Below, piece after piece: positions 1 to 10,856 of a DNA stretch of 64,000 nt. The notes beneath the pieces were generated by a model. That model saw nothing but the letters and a program-made list of their open reading frames with translations, ran no database searches and was not told the origin of the DNA. The position numbers were made by a program, and so were the translations under genes. Each line of letters starts with the position of its first letter. Within the stretch, counting starts at the first letter, position 1. Source of the DNA: Ulota crispa (lineage: Eukaryota; Streptophyta; Bryopsida; Orthotrichales; Orthotrichaceae); contig OY987249.1 in the NCBI GenBank assembly GCA_963920765.1, positions 13,144,817 to 13,208,816 of the forward strand, given 5' to 3'.

Positions 1-642
1 GGGCGTCAGTGTATGATGCTTTGGTGTTTATTGTTTTTACTTCAAAATTAATGCCCCCCCCCTCCAAATCCATGACCACAATTTTACAAATAGGTGTGCA
101 ACGCAACTATCAAAATGCAACATAAACTACAAAGACTCTTTAGGCTTCAATTATTGACCAAAAATCATATGAATGAAAGAAAATTCAATAGTGAATGAAT
201 TTTGATTTCCATAACAAAGACATTCCAAGTGAAATTAGCCCACAAGCATTTTCAGATTTTGTCAGATGTCAAAATTTCAATAAAAAAGGCCCTTACTGCC
301 CACACAAGTGTCCAAAGGAAGTCTTCCTTTTATTCTCAACTTGATGCCTGTCTTTTCAATGTGGCAACTTGTCATAGACCCTATGACACTGTTCACAAAA
401 CTATTCATGATACTTTTCATGGCACTATTCATGACACAAAATGTATGCTCACAATTAACTTTCCACCAAAAACAATTGGAATGAGATATGGAGGAAATTC
501 AATTTGAATGGTGAAGCTAACCTCAACACACAACTTTTCCAAAAACAAATATGAAAATAATAAAATATGTGCCTTCAACAAGGTTTCAAAGTTTCATGAA
601 GTTTTTTGAACACCAAAATCTTGTGCCTTGGGCATTTATGGG
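1..642. other. Anonymous AT-rich sequence
   Basis: No gene is recognised. The only open frame (202-507) has no recognisable domain and includes a short tandem repeat. The last ~30 bases (about 611-642, CCTTGGGCATTTATGGG before TTAA) resemble the right end of the TTAA element at 22612-23237, so the tail of another such element may lie here; its left end was not found. Confidence 0.4.
391..438. repeat. 12-bp tandem repeat, 4 units
   Basis: Four imperfect units of the form NTTCATGRNACT run head to tail. Being a multiple of three, they read through as an H-x-T tetrapeptide repeat in the + frame, which explains why a frame stays open here. Not evidence for a gene. Confidence 0.7.
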
Positions 643-646
643 TTAA

Positions 647-939
647 GGTAGCAGCACCCATAACCATCACCTCTAAAATCTTGAAAAATATGTGGAAATT
701 AATAGATGCAATTACAAGGATGTACAACATGTAAACATGAAACCTTAGTGTTGGTATGAGGTGCAATTGCAATCGGCTCTTTAAAATTCACAAATTATTC
801 TCATAGTATCCAAATAATACATTTGAAAGTGCAAAGTCATCATTTTTCTCTTGCTAATAGGATCCTATAATTTGCTAGATGTTTATTAATAATCATTGTG
901 TTCAAAACCCTTAATTTGACGGTTATGGGTGTTGCTACC
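647..939. mobile_element. TTAA-flanked MITE, GGTAGCAGC terminal repeats
   Basis: Left end GGTAGCAGCACCCATAACC and right end GGTTATGGGTGTTGCTACC are inverted copies with one mismatch over 19 bp. TTAA lies directly outside on both sides (643-646, 940-943). The 293-bp body has no coding capacity. A related pair of ends occurs at 50675/51042. The TTAA flank suggests piggyBac-type insertion, but a TA target (Tc1/mariner-like) with a longer terminal repeat is also possible. Confidence 0.7.
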
Positions 940-1083
940 TTAACTCATCACCTCTTTTTGTGATAGTTTGAGATTGGTTTAGCCCCATATTAAAATTACA
1001 CTAAACGGTTTTGTTACTTTTGGAAAGCCATCCCTTCTTTTAGTAAAATAGAGGTTATAGACACCAAGTTATGGGTAGCTCTA

Positions 1084-1393
1084 AGGTAGGAGGCTCAAAT
1101 TTGGAGCACCTCCTCAAGTGTACTCATGTTGTACATCTTGTTTTTTATAACCCTTCAACAATGTACAGCTTATGTACATTTGAGGAGGTGCTCCATTATA
1201 GAGCCCTATGGCCTTTCCACTTCAAATATTCATAATTAATTCCACAAAGTTCCAAAAAATATGAAACAACTTGGGTTAGATGCAGATTCTTCTTGTCTTT
1301 CAAGAAAAGTTTACTGAAAATCATTTCAAGGAGTTTCACCTACCTAAAATTTAGTTTCAGCCCTTAGATGCTCTATTTATGAGCCTCCTACCT
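1084..1393. mobile_element. TA-flanked MITE, AGGTAGGAGGCTC ends
   Basis: The ends AGGTAGGAGGCTCA and its inverse are flanked by TA (CTAA on the left, TTAG on the right). A second internal inverted pair (GGAGCACCTCCTCAA and TTGAGGAGGTGCTCC) makes it a compact foldback. The same terminal sequence bounds a 400-bp element at 51315-51714. Superfamily is uncertain; a TA target fits Tc1/mariner-like MITEs. Confidence 0.65.
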
Positions 1394-1396
1394 TAG

Positions 1397-2085
1397 TTTC
1401 AGCAACAGATCAAGAAAATTTGAATAGGGAAAAAGCCAGTTATGCGAATTAAGTAACTTAGATGTGAAACTTCACCATAACTTTAATTTTATTTTGGTCA
1501 GTCTAGCTCTCCCTAGCGTAGGGCAGGTGAGGAGGACCAATGAGGATAAATACCTTGCTCTCCCAGCAAGGCCCCATACTGCCAGTTCCTTTCTGGGGCA
1601 CAGCGTCAGGTGACTCAAATTAAGGCTGGGCCCAAAAATCAAGCCTGGACCGAAATTAAGCCTCCGTCCAACAAAAATAAATAAGCTTAGCGCCTGCAAT
1701 AGAATCGTCTTGATAGCTAGGATTGTATATTTGTATAGACTACTGAGCTGCTAGAGGGGTGAGGGGGCCCCACAATTTATCTGTGCAAAATCCTCCAAAT
1801 GTTCCTGGAATATGGACAGCCTGGACTGGCTCAGTTCAGGGTTCGGGGAGAAACTTTTGCCTTACCGGCTGAAATCCAGCCATACCCAATTTCAACCGGT
1901 TTTTCACTCTCATGCACCGGTTATTGCCTGAAAACTTTTATCTTCCTACTGTAATATATTGTAATTAGGTTTTTTGGAGAAAAATGACTGGCTTTTAATT
2001 TAGTACTTACTTCAAGTACCAATCTTTTTTTGCAATATCAATCGGCCAACAATACACTAACCGCTGATTCTCCCCAAACATTGGC
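1397..2085. other. Anonymous intergenic sequence
   Basis: Slightly GC-richer than its surroundings (about 1500-1900). No gene, RNA or repeat structure could be supported. Confidence 0.3.
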
Positions 2086-2088
2086 TTA

Positions 2089-3242
2089 GGGCCGCTTTAC
2101 ATATGGGGGTTGGGCCAATTTGGCTTGGGGCCAATTGCCTCAAATTTCAACTCACATTTTGCTTAAGGCCGACCTCCACTACTAATTAAAATAAGATTAT
2201 TGTGGGGGCCAATTGTCTCATATGTAAAGGCCTTAAGGCCAAGGAATGGGGCCAATTCAATAAAGTTAAGCCATCTTTATGCAAGAGGTGAGAAGTTGTG
2301 ACAAAAATCTCTTATGTGTCATGGCTTGTTTTCAAAAAGCTAGCCTTTGGAGATAGTGGCTTCTTGTTGCAATGTAAAGTGAGAATAGGCTACAATATTT
2401 TTTTAAATGAATTAGTTTCTTTATTTTTTACTTTTTACTATTCTTTTTAAATTGAAACAATGACATGATGATAGACACCAACAAAATAGAATTGGAGAGA
2501 GGGGGCTGTTGCCAAAATGTGCATGAACCCTAAACATGAAGTTTGAAACAAACTCTTAAGTTTTTTGTTTACATTATCAAGGTATATTATACCAATTGCC
2601 TTCATTTATTTTCTTTTTATCAACCACAAAAAAATTATATTATTTTTGCGTATTAATTAGTTCTTCCAAAAATTAAGTTTTATGCAGATAGTATCTAGCA
2701 AAATAAATACTATGAGTTGTAGATCATCAAGAGTATCTTGCATAAAAGATGATAGAAAAAAATCAACATATCAACATATGCAAGGTTTCCACAAAGACTT
2801 CATGAGAAGCATAGAAGGAAAAATGATTTGCAAATAGATACAAAATATACAAGCCTAGGGTTTTTCATAAACATAAAAAGTTAGTTTAGCAAGCTGAATT
2901 CCCCATGCCCCCCATGCCCTTGCTTCTCTCGTGCCCCCCGTAGCTTCTGGTATAATGGATTCTATTAGAGAAAAAATAATATTTTATGTTTAAAAAAAAA
3001 ATGAAACTTGACATTGGCCCCACGGCCAAGAATTGGCCTCCTATTTTGGGTGCACCCAATTTAGTGAGCTTGGGCCATGTCATATCTTGTTTTTGTTGAA
3101 TAACATATTCATTCCACCAAATTGGCCCATACTCTAGGTGTAAAGGGGTTGGGGTTGATTTGAGCTTTGTATCCAATCACAAGAGAGGATTTGTGGACTC
3201 TGACACATTAAATTGGCCGGGCCTGCAGGTATAAAGTGGCCC
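2089..3242. mobile_element. PIF/Harbinger-like (Tourist-type) MITE
   Basis: The 5' end GGGCCGCTTTACATA and the inverted 3' end GGGCCACTTTATACC match well, and a TTA trinucleotide sits outside both ends (2086-2088 and 3243-3245). GGGCC-starting termini with a 3-bp TTA target duplication are the family hallmark of PIF/Harbinger. The 1154-bp interior has repeated GGGCCAAT-like motifs and no transposase. A related left end occurs at 26047. Confidence 0.75.
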
Positions 3243-3245
3243 TTA

Positions 3246-3590
3246 GTTTATTGCACATACATTGATATGGGGCCATGGTGAAAAAGCTTGGGTTCTTTTC
3301 CAAACAAGGGTAATAGTAATAATTTGTCCCTTTTATTTTTTGTTGTTTAATTAATTCCTCCTCCAAAGTCCTAGACTAAAAGTGGGGTTTCTAAACCCAA
3401 ATCTAAATTCAAAATTCTCAAATTCAATCTCACAATGGTAAATATCTAGAGTGTCACATTGTTAGGGGAGGTGAAAAAACAATGCTTTACCACCTAGCCC
3501 CAAATCGACATATGTACAATTATTTGAGCCATCTAGACTCTAGGGGCTTCATAGGAAAATTTTACTAAAATATACTAGACTTTGCATAAA
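3246..3590. other. Anonymous sequence
   Basis: No gene or repeat structure was recognised here. Confidence 0.3.
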
Positions 3591-3599
3591 CCAAGGGAA

Positions 3600-4470
3600 T
3601 TGCTAAATCCACCACATTTTTTGCAAAATCCACCCAATTGCATTAGGGATTTTTTTTTCTTCATATTTTCAAGGGTAGAGCGACCCGCACCAAAGAATGC
3701 AAGCAAGTAAGGAAAAAATGGGTAGACTTGGAAAGAATGGCTAATATGTGCATGCTCATCCATAAACTATACTAATATCAATAAACTTCATCCAAAAATT
3801 GGCAATTTTGGTGTTGGCCTAGGGAGGGGTTTGGAGATGGCGGATTAAGCAAAAAAAAAAAAAAAAAGAAAAAGAAAAAGAAAAAAAAGTGGGGGATTTA
3901 GTAATTTCCTAACACAATTGAACTATCCCTTTAAAATTTTCCCAAAGTAGCTCTATGTGCCCAAAGGTTATTTTTCTTGGCAATTTTTCTTTGCCTAAAT
4001 CTTATCTCAATTTGTCATTGGCTACCATTACACTAAAAAAAATTGGGTGAAAAAATAAATAAAATTGCCAAATCCCTCCCAAATCAAACACCATGTTTGC
4101 CAAATTTTGGATGAAAGTAACTAATAGTAGTAACTATTGCAAATGAATGCATACATATTGTTGATTCTATCCAATTTTATCCAATTTTGTTCTATCCAAT
4201 TTTATCCAATTTTGTTCTATCCAATTTTATCCAATTTTGTTCTATCCAATTTTATCCAATTTTGTTCTATCCAATTTTATCCAATTTTGTTCTATCCAAT
4301 TTTATCCAATTTTATTCAAATTTATTCAAATTTTCTATGTATGCTTGCATTCTTGGGTGCTGGTTGCTCTACCCTGACCAAAACAAAAATAACCCAACCC
4401 ACGACGTCCAAAATACAACCACCTCTTAACTTCACTCTTCTTTTTCTCAACGGGGGTTTCATATAGGGGT
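3600..4470. repeat. Foldback repeat family D, copy 1
   Basis: Left-arm segments (about 3668-3810, including CAAAGAATGCAAGCAAGTAAGG) recur inverted on the right (about 4070-4370, TGCTTGCATTCTTGGGTGC), with an A-rich loop near 3847-3890. A dispersed relative lies in the opposite orientation at about 61360-61740. The right arm of this copy carries a tandem array that the 61-kb copy lacks. No transposase or clear target duplication was seen, so exact ends are approximate. Confidence 0.6.
4162..4312. repeat. 25-bp tandem array, about 6 units
   Basis: The unit is TTCTATCCAATTTTATCCAATTTTG, itself two ~11-bp ATCCAATTTT sub-repeats. Units are nearly identical. It sits where the 61-kb relative has a single TTGATTCTATTCAAC motif, so it expanded after the two copies separated. 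The overlapping open frames (4137-4466 and 4187-4429) are products of the repeat. Confidence 0.9.
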
Positions 4471-4807
4471 TTTTAAAGCTCGAGCAAAGCCACAATTGCT
4501 TGAAGAGTTTTGGCTATTGAAATTGCCAAAATTTTGCAAGAAAAAACTAACCTCCTTTCTCACCCCCTGAAAATCTGGTTTTCTCACCGGAAAATCAAAA
4601 AAGTTTTGGAGTTATCCTTCCATGAGAAATTGGCTGAAATAGAACAAAATAGAAAAGGAAAAGAAAACCCACTTGTTTCTTTTGAAACCACTACTAGGAG
4701 AAATCCAATTTTCTTTGCTTGCAAAACGAGGGTAAGAAATTTGCGTTGGAGGAAAATAGAGTTTTCTAATAGAAAGTATGTAAGGTTGGAATTTCCAATC
4801 TTTTTAA

Positions 4808-4897
4808 AGGCAACACCGACTCTTTTAGGCCAATCAAGTGTGGTTCCTCCAAAAATTGACAAACTTGATTGGCTCAAAATAGTTGGTGTTGCCTAAA
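4808..4897. repeat. Short foldback, about 90 bp
   Basis: AGGCAACACCGACTCTTTTAGG...CCAATCAAGT is repeated inverted with few mismatches, giving ~35-bp arms. It lies inside the tail of an open frame at 4510-4896 and explains why that frame is also open on the other strand. Confidence 0.7.
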
Positions 4898-5027
4898 AAT
4901 GCCTTGGTTGGAAACAGCCTCATGACTTCATGTTCTTCAATGCACTACAAACTTACTACTCAAAGCTATTTAAATATAGCAATAAAACATGTGTAAACTA
5001 GTACACAAGCCAATGACACTAGAATGT

Positions 5028-5062
5028 GAGCGGTGAGCAGTGAGCAATGAGTGGTGAGCAAT
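5028..5062 (+). repeat. 7-bp-period terminal repeats of foldback 1
   Basis: Five consecutive heptamers (GAGCGGT, GAGCAGT, GAGCAAT, GAGTGGT, GAGCAAT) sit just inside the left end. Comparable heptads occur at the ends of the foldback elements near 29396 and 40508. Arrays like this in DNA transposons are often transposase-binding sites; here that is inference only. Confidence 0.8.
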
Positions 5063-5162
5063 AAAAGAGATTTTTTAGAGTTTAGGAGGAGAAATGAAAT
5101 TTTTTATAATTTGACATTGGATGTTTTGAAACAATGAAAATATTCCCTAAAGCAACACAATT

Positions 5163-5356
5163 CACTAGAAGAAAAACAAGGATAAACGACTAGGTCACTA
5201 GAACTGCCTTGCAACTGCACAATAACTCCACAACATTTGCACAACTACAATCTAGTCGTGCAGTTGTTGTGTAGTTGTTTGTGTAGTTGCAAGGCAGTTC
5301 TGGTGACCTAATTGTTGTGATTTGTGGAATCGTTTATCCTGGTTTCTCTTCTAATG
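5163..5356. mobile_element. CACTA-like MITE nested in foldback 1
   Basis: The 194-bp insertion starts CACTAGAAGAAAAACAAGG and ends with the inverse of CATTAGAAGAGAAACCAGG. It is flanked by ATT on both sides (5160-5162, 5357-5359). The opposite arm of the same foldback (10734-10736 on the complement) has the uninterrupted ACACAATTTGTCTC site with a single ATT, so both boundaries and the 3-bp target duplication are shown directly. CACTA termini with a 3-bp duplication define the CACTA/EnSpm superfamily. The body is almost entirely palindromic and non-coding. Confidence 0.9.
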
Positions 5357-6061
5357 ATTTGTCTCTAGAGTGCAATAATCATTTGAAAGAGGGGAGGATG
5401 TGGATGAAATATATCAACAATATTCATTGGAGCCAATGAATGAAAATTTACAAGGATGAAAAGTGGCAGTCCAAGGTGGATGAAAAAATCCATGATGGTT
5501 GTTTAGCATATTGAAATCAATGAACATTAAGCAAATTATATTCATAAAAGACCTAGATTTTTATTGCCATGGGCAATTGGTGCAATCATTTTGTAGATCA
5601 TGTACATTCAAGCATCTTTCCTCAATTATACACAAGTCTATCAATTTCTTCTTAATGACTCAGTATGACTCATGCTGCCATAGTAACAAACACACTTTGC
5701 CTTGGAAGAATCATTTTGTAGATCATGTACAGTATATTCAAGCATCTGACTTGATTATACATAAGTTTATTTATTTATTTATTTCCAAAGATTCAATAGC
5801 CTAGTCTTGCCTAAATACCACATCCATGTTCCTTTGAAAGCAGAAAAATTTATTGAGAGAAATGTTAATATTCCAACTAGCATATTATTTAGCATACGTG
5901 ATACTTGCTCCCATATTGGAGATTTGAAACAACTATTAGAAAGTCAAATTTAAATGTTCTCAACAACGCAATTTCTGGAGAAATTTGAGTGTATGCTTAG
6001 GGGTATGAAGGACTGGTCAGATCAGGTTCTTGCTTTGCATATTTGGAACTTGACTTCTTGA

Positions 6062-7932
6062 GGTCAAGTACAATGTTCAAATATTAATAGAAGAAAAAGA
6101 TCAACACCTATTAGGAGTTAAGAAAGTGAGGGATACGACTCTTGAGCGCTTTGGAAAAGGGCAATTTGAATTCTAATTGCCCCTCAATGGATGCACAAAG
6201 GAGGAGAAATAGTTATAACACTAAATTCAAAACTAATAACTCAAATATTATTTGAGTTAGTATTTTTGAGGATAGTTCTTAACCCCTAAAGGACCAAGCC
6301 CTTTTTTCCTTGAAAACCACTGGAAACAACCACTTTTGGGGGAATGAGTAGAGAGGAAGGAAAAAAAGTTTTTTTGAAAATTCAACCGCAAAATCTTGTC
6401 CTAAACTATGGGAGGTACTAGTGGGAAAATTTTCAGCTCATTCTAGAAGTAGAGTGAGATATTGACTTCCGAAGTGAGAAACAAAGTTTTTTTCCTTGCT
6501 GCCCTAAAATTTCAAAAGCCTTTGACGGCTCTTATATCAAAAATGTTGCTCTATGCAAAGTTGAGGTTTATTTTTTTCATGTAGAAGACCAAGTTAGGTA
6601 AATGTGGTAGATATTTCAAATGAATTGGAGGTGTGAACCATACTTTGTAAAATCTTGCAATGCCGTAAGGCCATGAAATTTGCATATACATTAGGCAAAA
6701 TTGGAGGATTTATGTAAAATTCAAAAATCTGAATCATTTTGATCCAAATGGTGAAAACCAAGGAATCTTAGTCTACTACAACTAGGAAAAAAAAGGTCAA
6801 CACAACATTCATTAATTTGGAAAAAGGAGGTGTCCCACTTTGTTTTCCCCTCAAACTCAAAAAGTTACTTTAAACCAAATTCAAAGGTATCAAATTTAGT
6901 TTGAACCACTAAGATTTTTTCCCTTGCAAATCTCTCCTCTCAAGTGAGGGCACATGTACAAAAAAAAAATCACTGAGCTTGGTTTGAGGTAATCACCTCA
7001 AACTTCTGAAAGTCCTAGGATGTACCATTTCTTTCCAAATTAATGAATATTGTGTTGGTCAAAAAAAATATATGCAAAGAGTTCAAAAAAGTAAAGTAAC
7101 AAATTTTACAACGGGCAAAAAACATGGAGGTTTGGGAGTCCCATACCTACATGCAAACTAAAACTTCTCATAACTTTCATCTCATCAATCAAAATTAAAT
7201 GATCCAAATATTCCCACATATATATAAATCTAAAGAACCAATTTCAGAATTTAATTTTTTTAAATACAATTTTAAATTTTTTTTAGCTGCCCGCCCTTCC
7301 CTTATTTCAGAAATTCATGCATTACTTCTTCAACAAATGTCAAAATGAAGAAGCAATAGATGCCCATGTAGATTTTTGAATTCCACACCTTTCATAAAAG
7401 TTTAAAAAAGTCACAAAAAGTAGATTAGCTGTAGGTACATGCCCAAAATCAATTTGTCCCCCGAGGAGACAGTTGGTCTTTTAGGGGTTAAACTACTTCA
7501 CTTCCTTAGTGTGCATCATCTGAGGGGCAATTAGAATCCAAATTGCCTTTATCCATGGCATTTGTAAACCCAATCCTCAAGTTATTTAATCCCTAAGGGT
7601 CAACTTGGCCCACGAGAGGCCACGTCAGCCCAGAGGGATTGATTAACTCAAGAATTGGGTTCACAAAAGCACTGGAAAAGGGCAATTTGGAGTCTAATTG
7701 CCCCTTAGTAGATGCACACTAAGGAAGTGAAATAGTTCAAGAACTATCCTCTGAACTACTAACTCAAATAATATTTGAGTTATTAGTTTTGAATTTAGTG
7801 TTATAACTATTTCTCCTCCTTTGTGCATCCATTGAGGGGCAATTAGAATTCAAATTGCCCTTTTCCAAAGCGCTCAAGAGTCGTATCCCTCACTTTCTTA
7901 ACTCCTAATAGGTGTTGATCTTTTTCTTCTAT
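6062..7932 (+). repeat. Left copy of duplicated contig overlap
   Basis: This 1871-bp segment is repeated in direct orientation immediately after the N gap (8133-10006, 1874 bp). I find only three differences, all single-base additions in the right copy at homopolymers (A runs near 8149 and 8174, T run near 8560). Homopolymer-only differences on either side of a fixed-length gap point to two contig ends covering one locus. Confidence 0.85.
6283..7487. mobile_element. TTAA element (piggyBac-like, non-autonomous), copy a
   Basis: The 1205-bp element has ends CCCCTAAAGGACCAAG and inverse CCCCTAAAAGACCAAC, flanked by TTAA at 6279-6282 and 7488-7491. The symmetrical position in the other half of the foldback (7737-7740, read on the complement) is an unoccupied GTTC-TTGA-ACTATTTCACTTCC, against filled GTTC-TTAA-element-TTAA-ACTACTTCACTTCC. 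This shows precise insertion with 4-bp duplication, characteristic of piggyBac. There is no open frame of transposase size, so it is a mobilisable derivative at most. TTAA MITEs of another superfamily are not excluded without a transposase. Confidence 0.85.
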
Positions 7933-8132
7933 NNNNNNNNNNNNNNNNNNNNNNNNNNNNNNNNNNNNNNNNNNNNNNNNNNNNNNNNNNNNNNNNNNNN
8001 NNNNNNNNNNNNNNNNNNNNNNNNNNNNNNNNNNNNNNNNNNNNNNNNNNNNNNNNNNNNNNNNNNNNNNNNNNNNNNNNNNNNNNNNNNNNNNNNNNNN
8101 NNNNNNNNNNNNNNNNNNNNNNNNNNNNNNNN
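7933..8132. other. Assembly gap, exactly 200 N
   Basis: The run is exactly 200 N, a placeholder length used by scaffolders, so true size is unknown. Flanking sequence suggests the real gap is zero or negative (overlap). Frames that run through it are meaningless. Confidence 0.98.
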
Positions 8133-10006
8133 GGTCAAGTACAATGTTCAAAATATTAATAGAAGAAAAAGATCAAACACCTATTAGGAGTTAAGAAAGT
8201 GAGGGATACGACTCTTGAGCGCTTTGGAAAAGGGCAATTTGAATTCTAATTGCCCCTCAATGGATGCACAAAGGAGGAGAAATAGTTATAACACTAAATT
8301 CAAAACTAATAACTCAAATATTATTTGAGTTAGTATTTTTGAGGATAGTTCTTAACCCCTAAAGGACCAAGCCCTTTTTTCCTTGAAAACCACTGGAAAC
8401 AACCACTTTTGGGGGAATGAGTAGAGAGGAAGGAAAAAAAGTTTTTTTGAAAATTCAACCGCAAAATCTTGTCCTAAACTATGGGAGGTACTAGTGGGAA
8501 AATTTTCAGCTCATTCTAGAAGTAGAGTGAGATATTGACTTCCGAAGTGAGAAACAAAGTTTTTTTTCCTTGCTGCCCTAAAATTTCAAAAGCCTTTGAC
8601 GGCTCTTATATCAAAAATGTTGCTCTATGCAAAGTTGAGGTTTATTTTTTTCATGTAGAAGACCAAGTTAGGTAAATGTGGTAGATATTTCAAATGAATT
8701 GGAGGTGTGAACCATACTTTGTAAAATCTTGCAATGCCGTAAGGCCATGAAATTTGCATATACATTAGGCAAAATTGGAGGATTTATGTAAAATTCAAAA
8801 ATCTGAATCATTTTGATCCAAATGGTGAAAACCAAGGAATCTTAGTCTACTACAACTAGGAAAAAAAAGGTCAACACAACATTCATTAATTTGGAAAAAG
8901 GAGGTGTCCCACTTTGTTTTCCCCTCAAACTCAAAAAGTTACTTTAAACCAAATTCAAAGGTATCAAATTTAGTTTGAACCACTAAGATTTTTTCCCTTG
9001 CAAATCTCTCCTCTCAAGTGAGGGCACATGTACAAAAAAAAAATCACTGAGCTTGGTTTGAGGTAATCACCTCAAACTTCTGAAAGTCCTAGGATGTACC
9101 ATTTCTTTCCAAATTAATGAATATTGTGTTGGTCAAAAAAAATATATGCAAAGAGTTCAAAAAAGTAAAGTAACAAATTTTACAACGGGCAAAAAACATG
9201 GAGGTTTGGGAGTCCCATACCTACATGCAAACTAAAACTTCTCATAACTTTCATCTCATCAATCAAAATTAAATGATCCAAATATTCCCACATATATATA
9301 AATCTAAAGAACCAATTTCAGAATTTAATTTTTTTAAATACAATTTTAAATTTTTTTTAGCTGCCCGCCCTTCCCTTATTTCAGAAATTCATGCATTACT
9401 TCTTCAACAAATGTCAAAATGAAGAAGCAATAGATGCCCATGTAGATTTTTGAATTCCACACCTTTCATAAAAGTTTAAAAAAGTCACAAAAAGTAGATT
9501 AGCTGTAGGTACATGCCCAAAATCAATTTGTCCCCCGAGGAGACAGTTGGTCTTTTAGGGGTTAAACTACTTCACTTCCTTAGTGTGCATCATCTGAGGG
9601 GCAATTAGAATCCAAATTGCCTTTATCCATGGCATTTGTAAACCCAATCCTCAAGTTATTTAATCCCTAAGGGTCAACTTGGCCCACGAGAGGCCACGTC
9701 AGCCCAGAGGGATTGATTAACTCAAGAATTGGGTTCACAAAAGCACTGGAAAAGGGCAATTTGGAGTCTAATTGCCCCTTAGTAGATGCACACTAAGGAA
9801 GTGAAATAGTTCAAGAACTATCCTCTGAACTACTAACTCAAATAATATTTGAGTTATTAGTTTTGAATTTAGTGTTATAACTATTTCTCCTCCTTTGTGC
9901 ATCCATTGAGGGGCAATTAGAATTCAAATTGCCCTTTTCCAAAGCGCTCAAGAGTCGTATCCCTCACTTTCTTAACTCCTAATAGGTGTTGATCTTTTTC
10001 TTCTAT
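8133..10006 (+). repeat. Right copy of duplicated contig overlap
   Basis: The near-identical counterpart of 6062-7932. Its sequence continues without a break into the right arm of foldback 1, so this copy, joined to 5019-6061, likely represents the real locus. Confidence 0.85.
8356..9561. mobile_element. TTAA element copy b (probably same insertion as copy a)
   Basis: Identical to copy a apart from a one-base homopolymer difference, with TTAA at 8352-8355 and 9562-9565. Because it lies within the duplicated contig overlap it should not be counted as a separate insertion unless the duplication is confirmed. Confidence 0.8.
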
Positions 10007-10856
10007 TAATATTTGAACATTGTACTTGACCTCAAGAAGTCAAGTTCCAAATATGCAAAGCAAGAACCTGATCTGACCAGTCCTTCATACCCCTAAGCAT
10101 ACACTCAAATTTCTCCAGAAATTGCGTTGTTGAGAACATTTAAATTTGACTTTCTAATAGTTGTTTCAAATCTCCAATATGGGAGCAAGTATCACGTATG
10201 CTAAATAATATGCTAGTTGGAATATTAACATTTCTCTCAATAAATTTTTCTGCTTTCAAAGGAACATGGATGTGGTATTTAGGCAAGACTAGGCTATTGA
10301 ATCTTTGGAAATAAATAAATAAATAAACTTATGTATAATCAAGTCAGATGCTTGAATATACTGTACATGATCTACAAAATGATTCTTCCAAGGCAAAGTG
10401 TGTTTGTTACTATGGCAGCATGAGTCATACTGAGTCATTAAGAAGAAATTGATAGACTTGTGTATAATTGAGGAAAGATGCTTGAATGTACATGATCTAC
10501 AAAATGATTGCACCAATTGCCCATGGCAATAAAAATCTAGGTCTTTTATGAATATAATTTGCTTAATGTTCATTGATTTCAATATGCTAAACAACCATCA
10601 TGGATTTTTTCATCCACCTTGGACTGCCACTTTTCATCCTTGTAAATTTTCATTCATTGGCTCCAATGAATATTGTTGATATATTTCATCCACATCCTCC
10701 CCTCTTTCAAATGATTATTGCACTCTAGAGACAAATTGTGTTGCTTTAGGGATTTTTTTTGTTGTTTCAAAACATCCAATTGCAAATTATAGAAAGTTTC
10801 ATTTCTCCTTTTAAACTTTAAAAAATCTCTTTTATTGCTCACTGCTCACATTCTAG

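Larger units (their letters stand above)
5019..10856. mobile_element. Foldback element 1 (nested, spans assembly gap)
   Basis: The sequence from 5019 rightward recurs inverted from 10856 leftward: the outer ends share CTAGAATGTGAGC plus GAGCNNT units, and 5361-6062 matches the complement of 10017-10734 essentially perfectly. The symmetry centre is near 7615. After removing the unmerged overlap at the N gap, the true element is about 3.8 kb; without the nested TTAA element and CACTA-like MITE it is about 2.4 kb with ~1.1-kb arms. The arms carry an internal ~120-bp-spaced direct duplication (near 5590 and 5713). No transposase is recognised; an identical 101-codon frame in each arm (5499-5804 and 10289-10594) has no known domain. 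No convincing target duplication was found. Confidence 0.75.

Noticed and set aside
4137..4466. 109-codon frame with SNFIQF repeats
   Set aside because: Product of the 25-bp tandem array, not a protein gene.
4510..4896. 128-codon frame
   Set aside because: Also open on the opposite strand (4584-4877), and its end is the 90-bp foldback; no domain recognised.
5499..5804. 101-codon frame, repeated identically at 10289-10594 on the other strand
   Set aside because: Identity is explained by the two arms of foldback 1. The predicted protein has no known domain, and internal duplication plus AT-rich tail make chance likely.
7843..8187. Frames running through the N gap
   Set aside because: They consist mostly of unknown residues and reflect the placeholder.
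8356..9561. A second independent TTAA insertion in foldback 1
   Set aside because: Lies in the duplicated contig overlap and differs only at a homopolymer.
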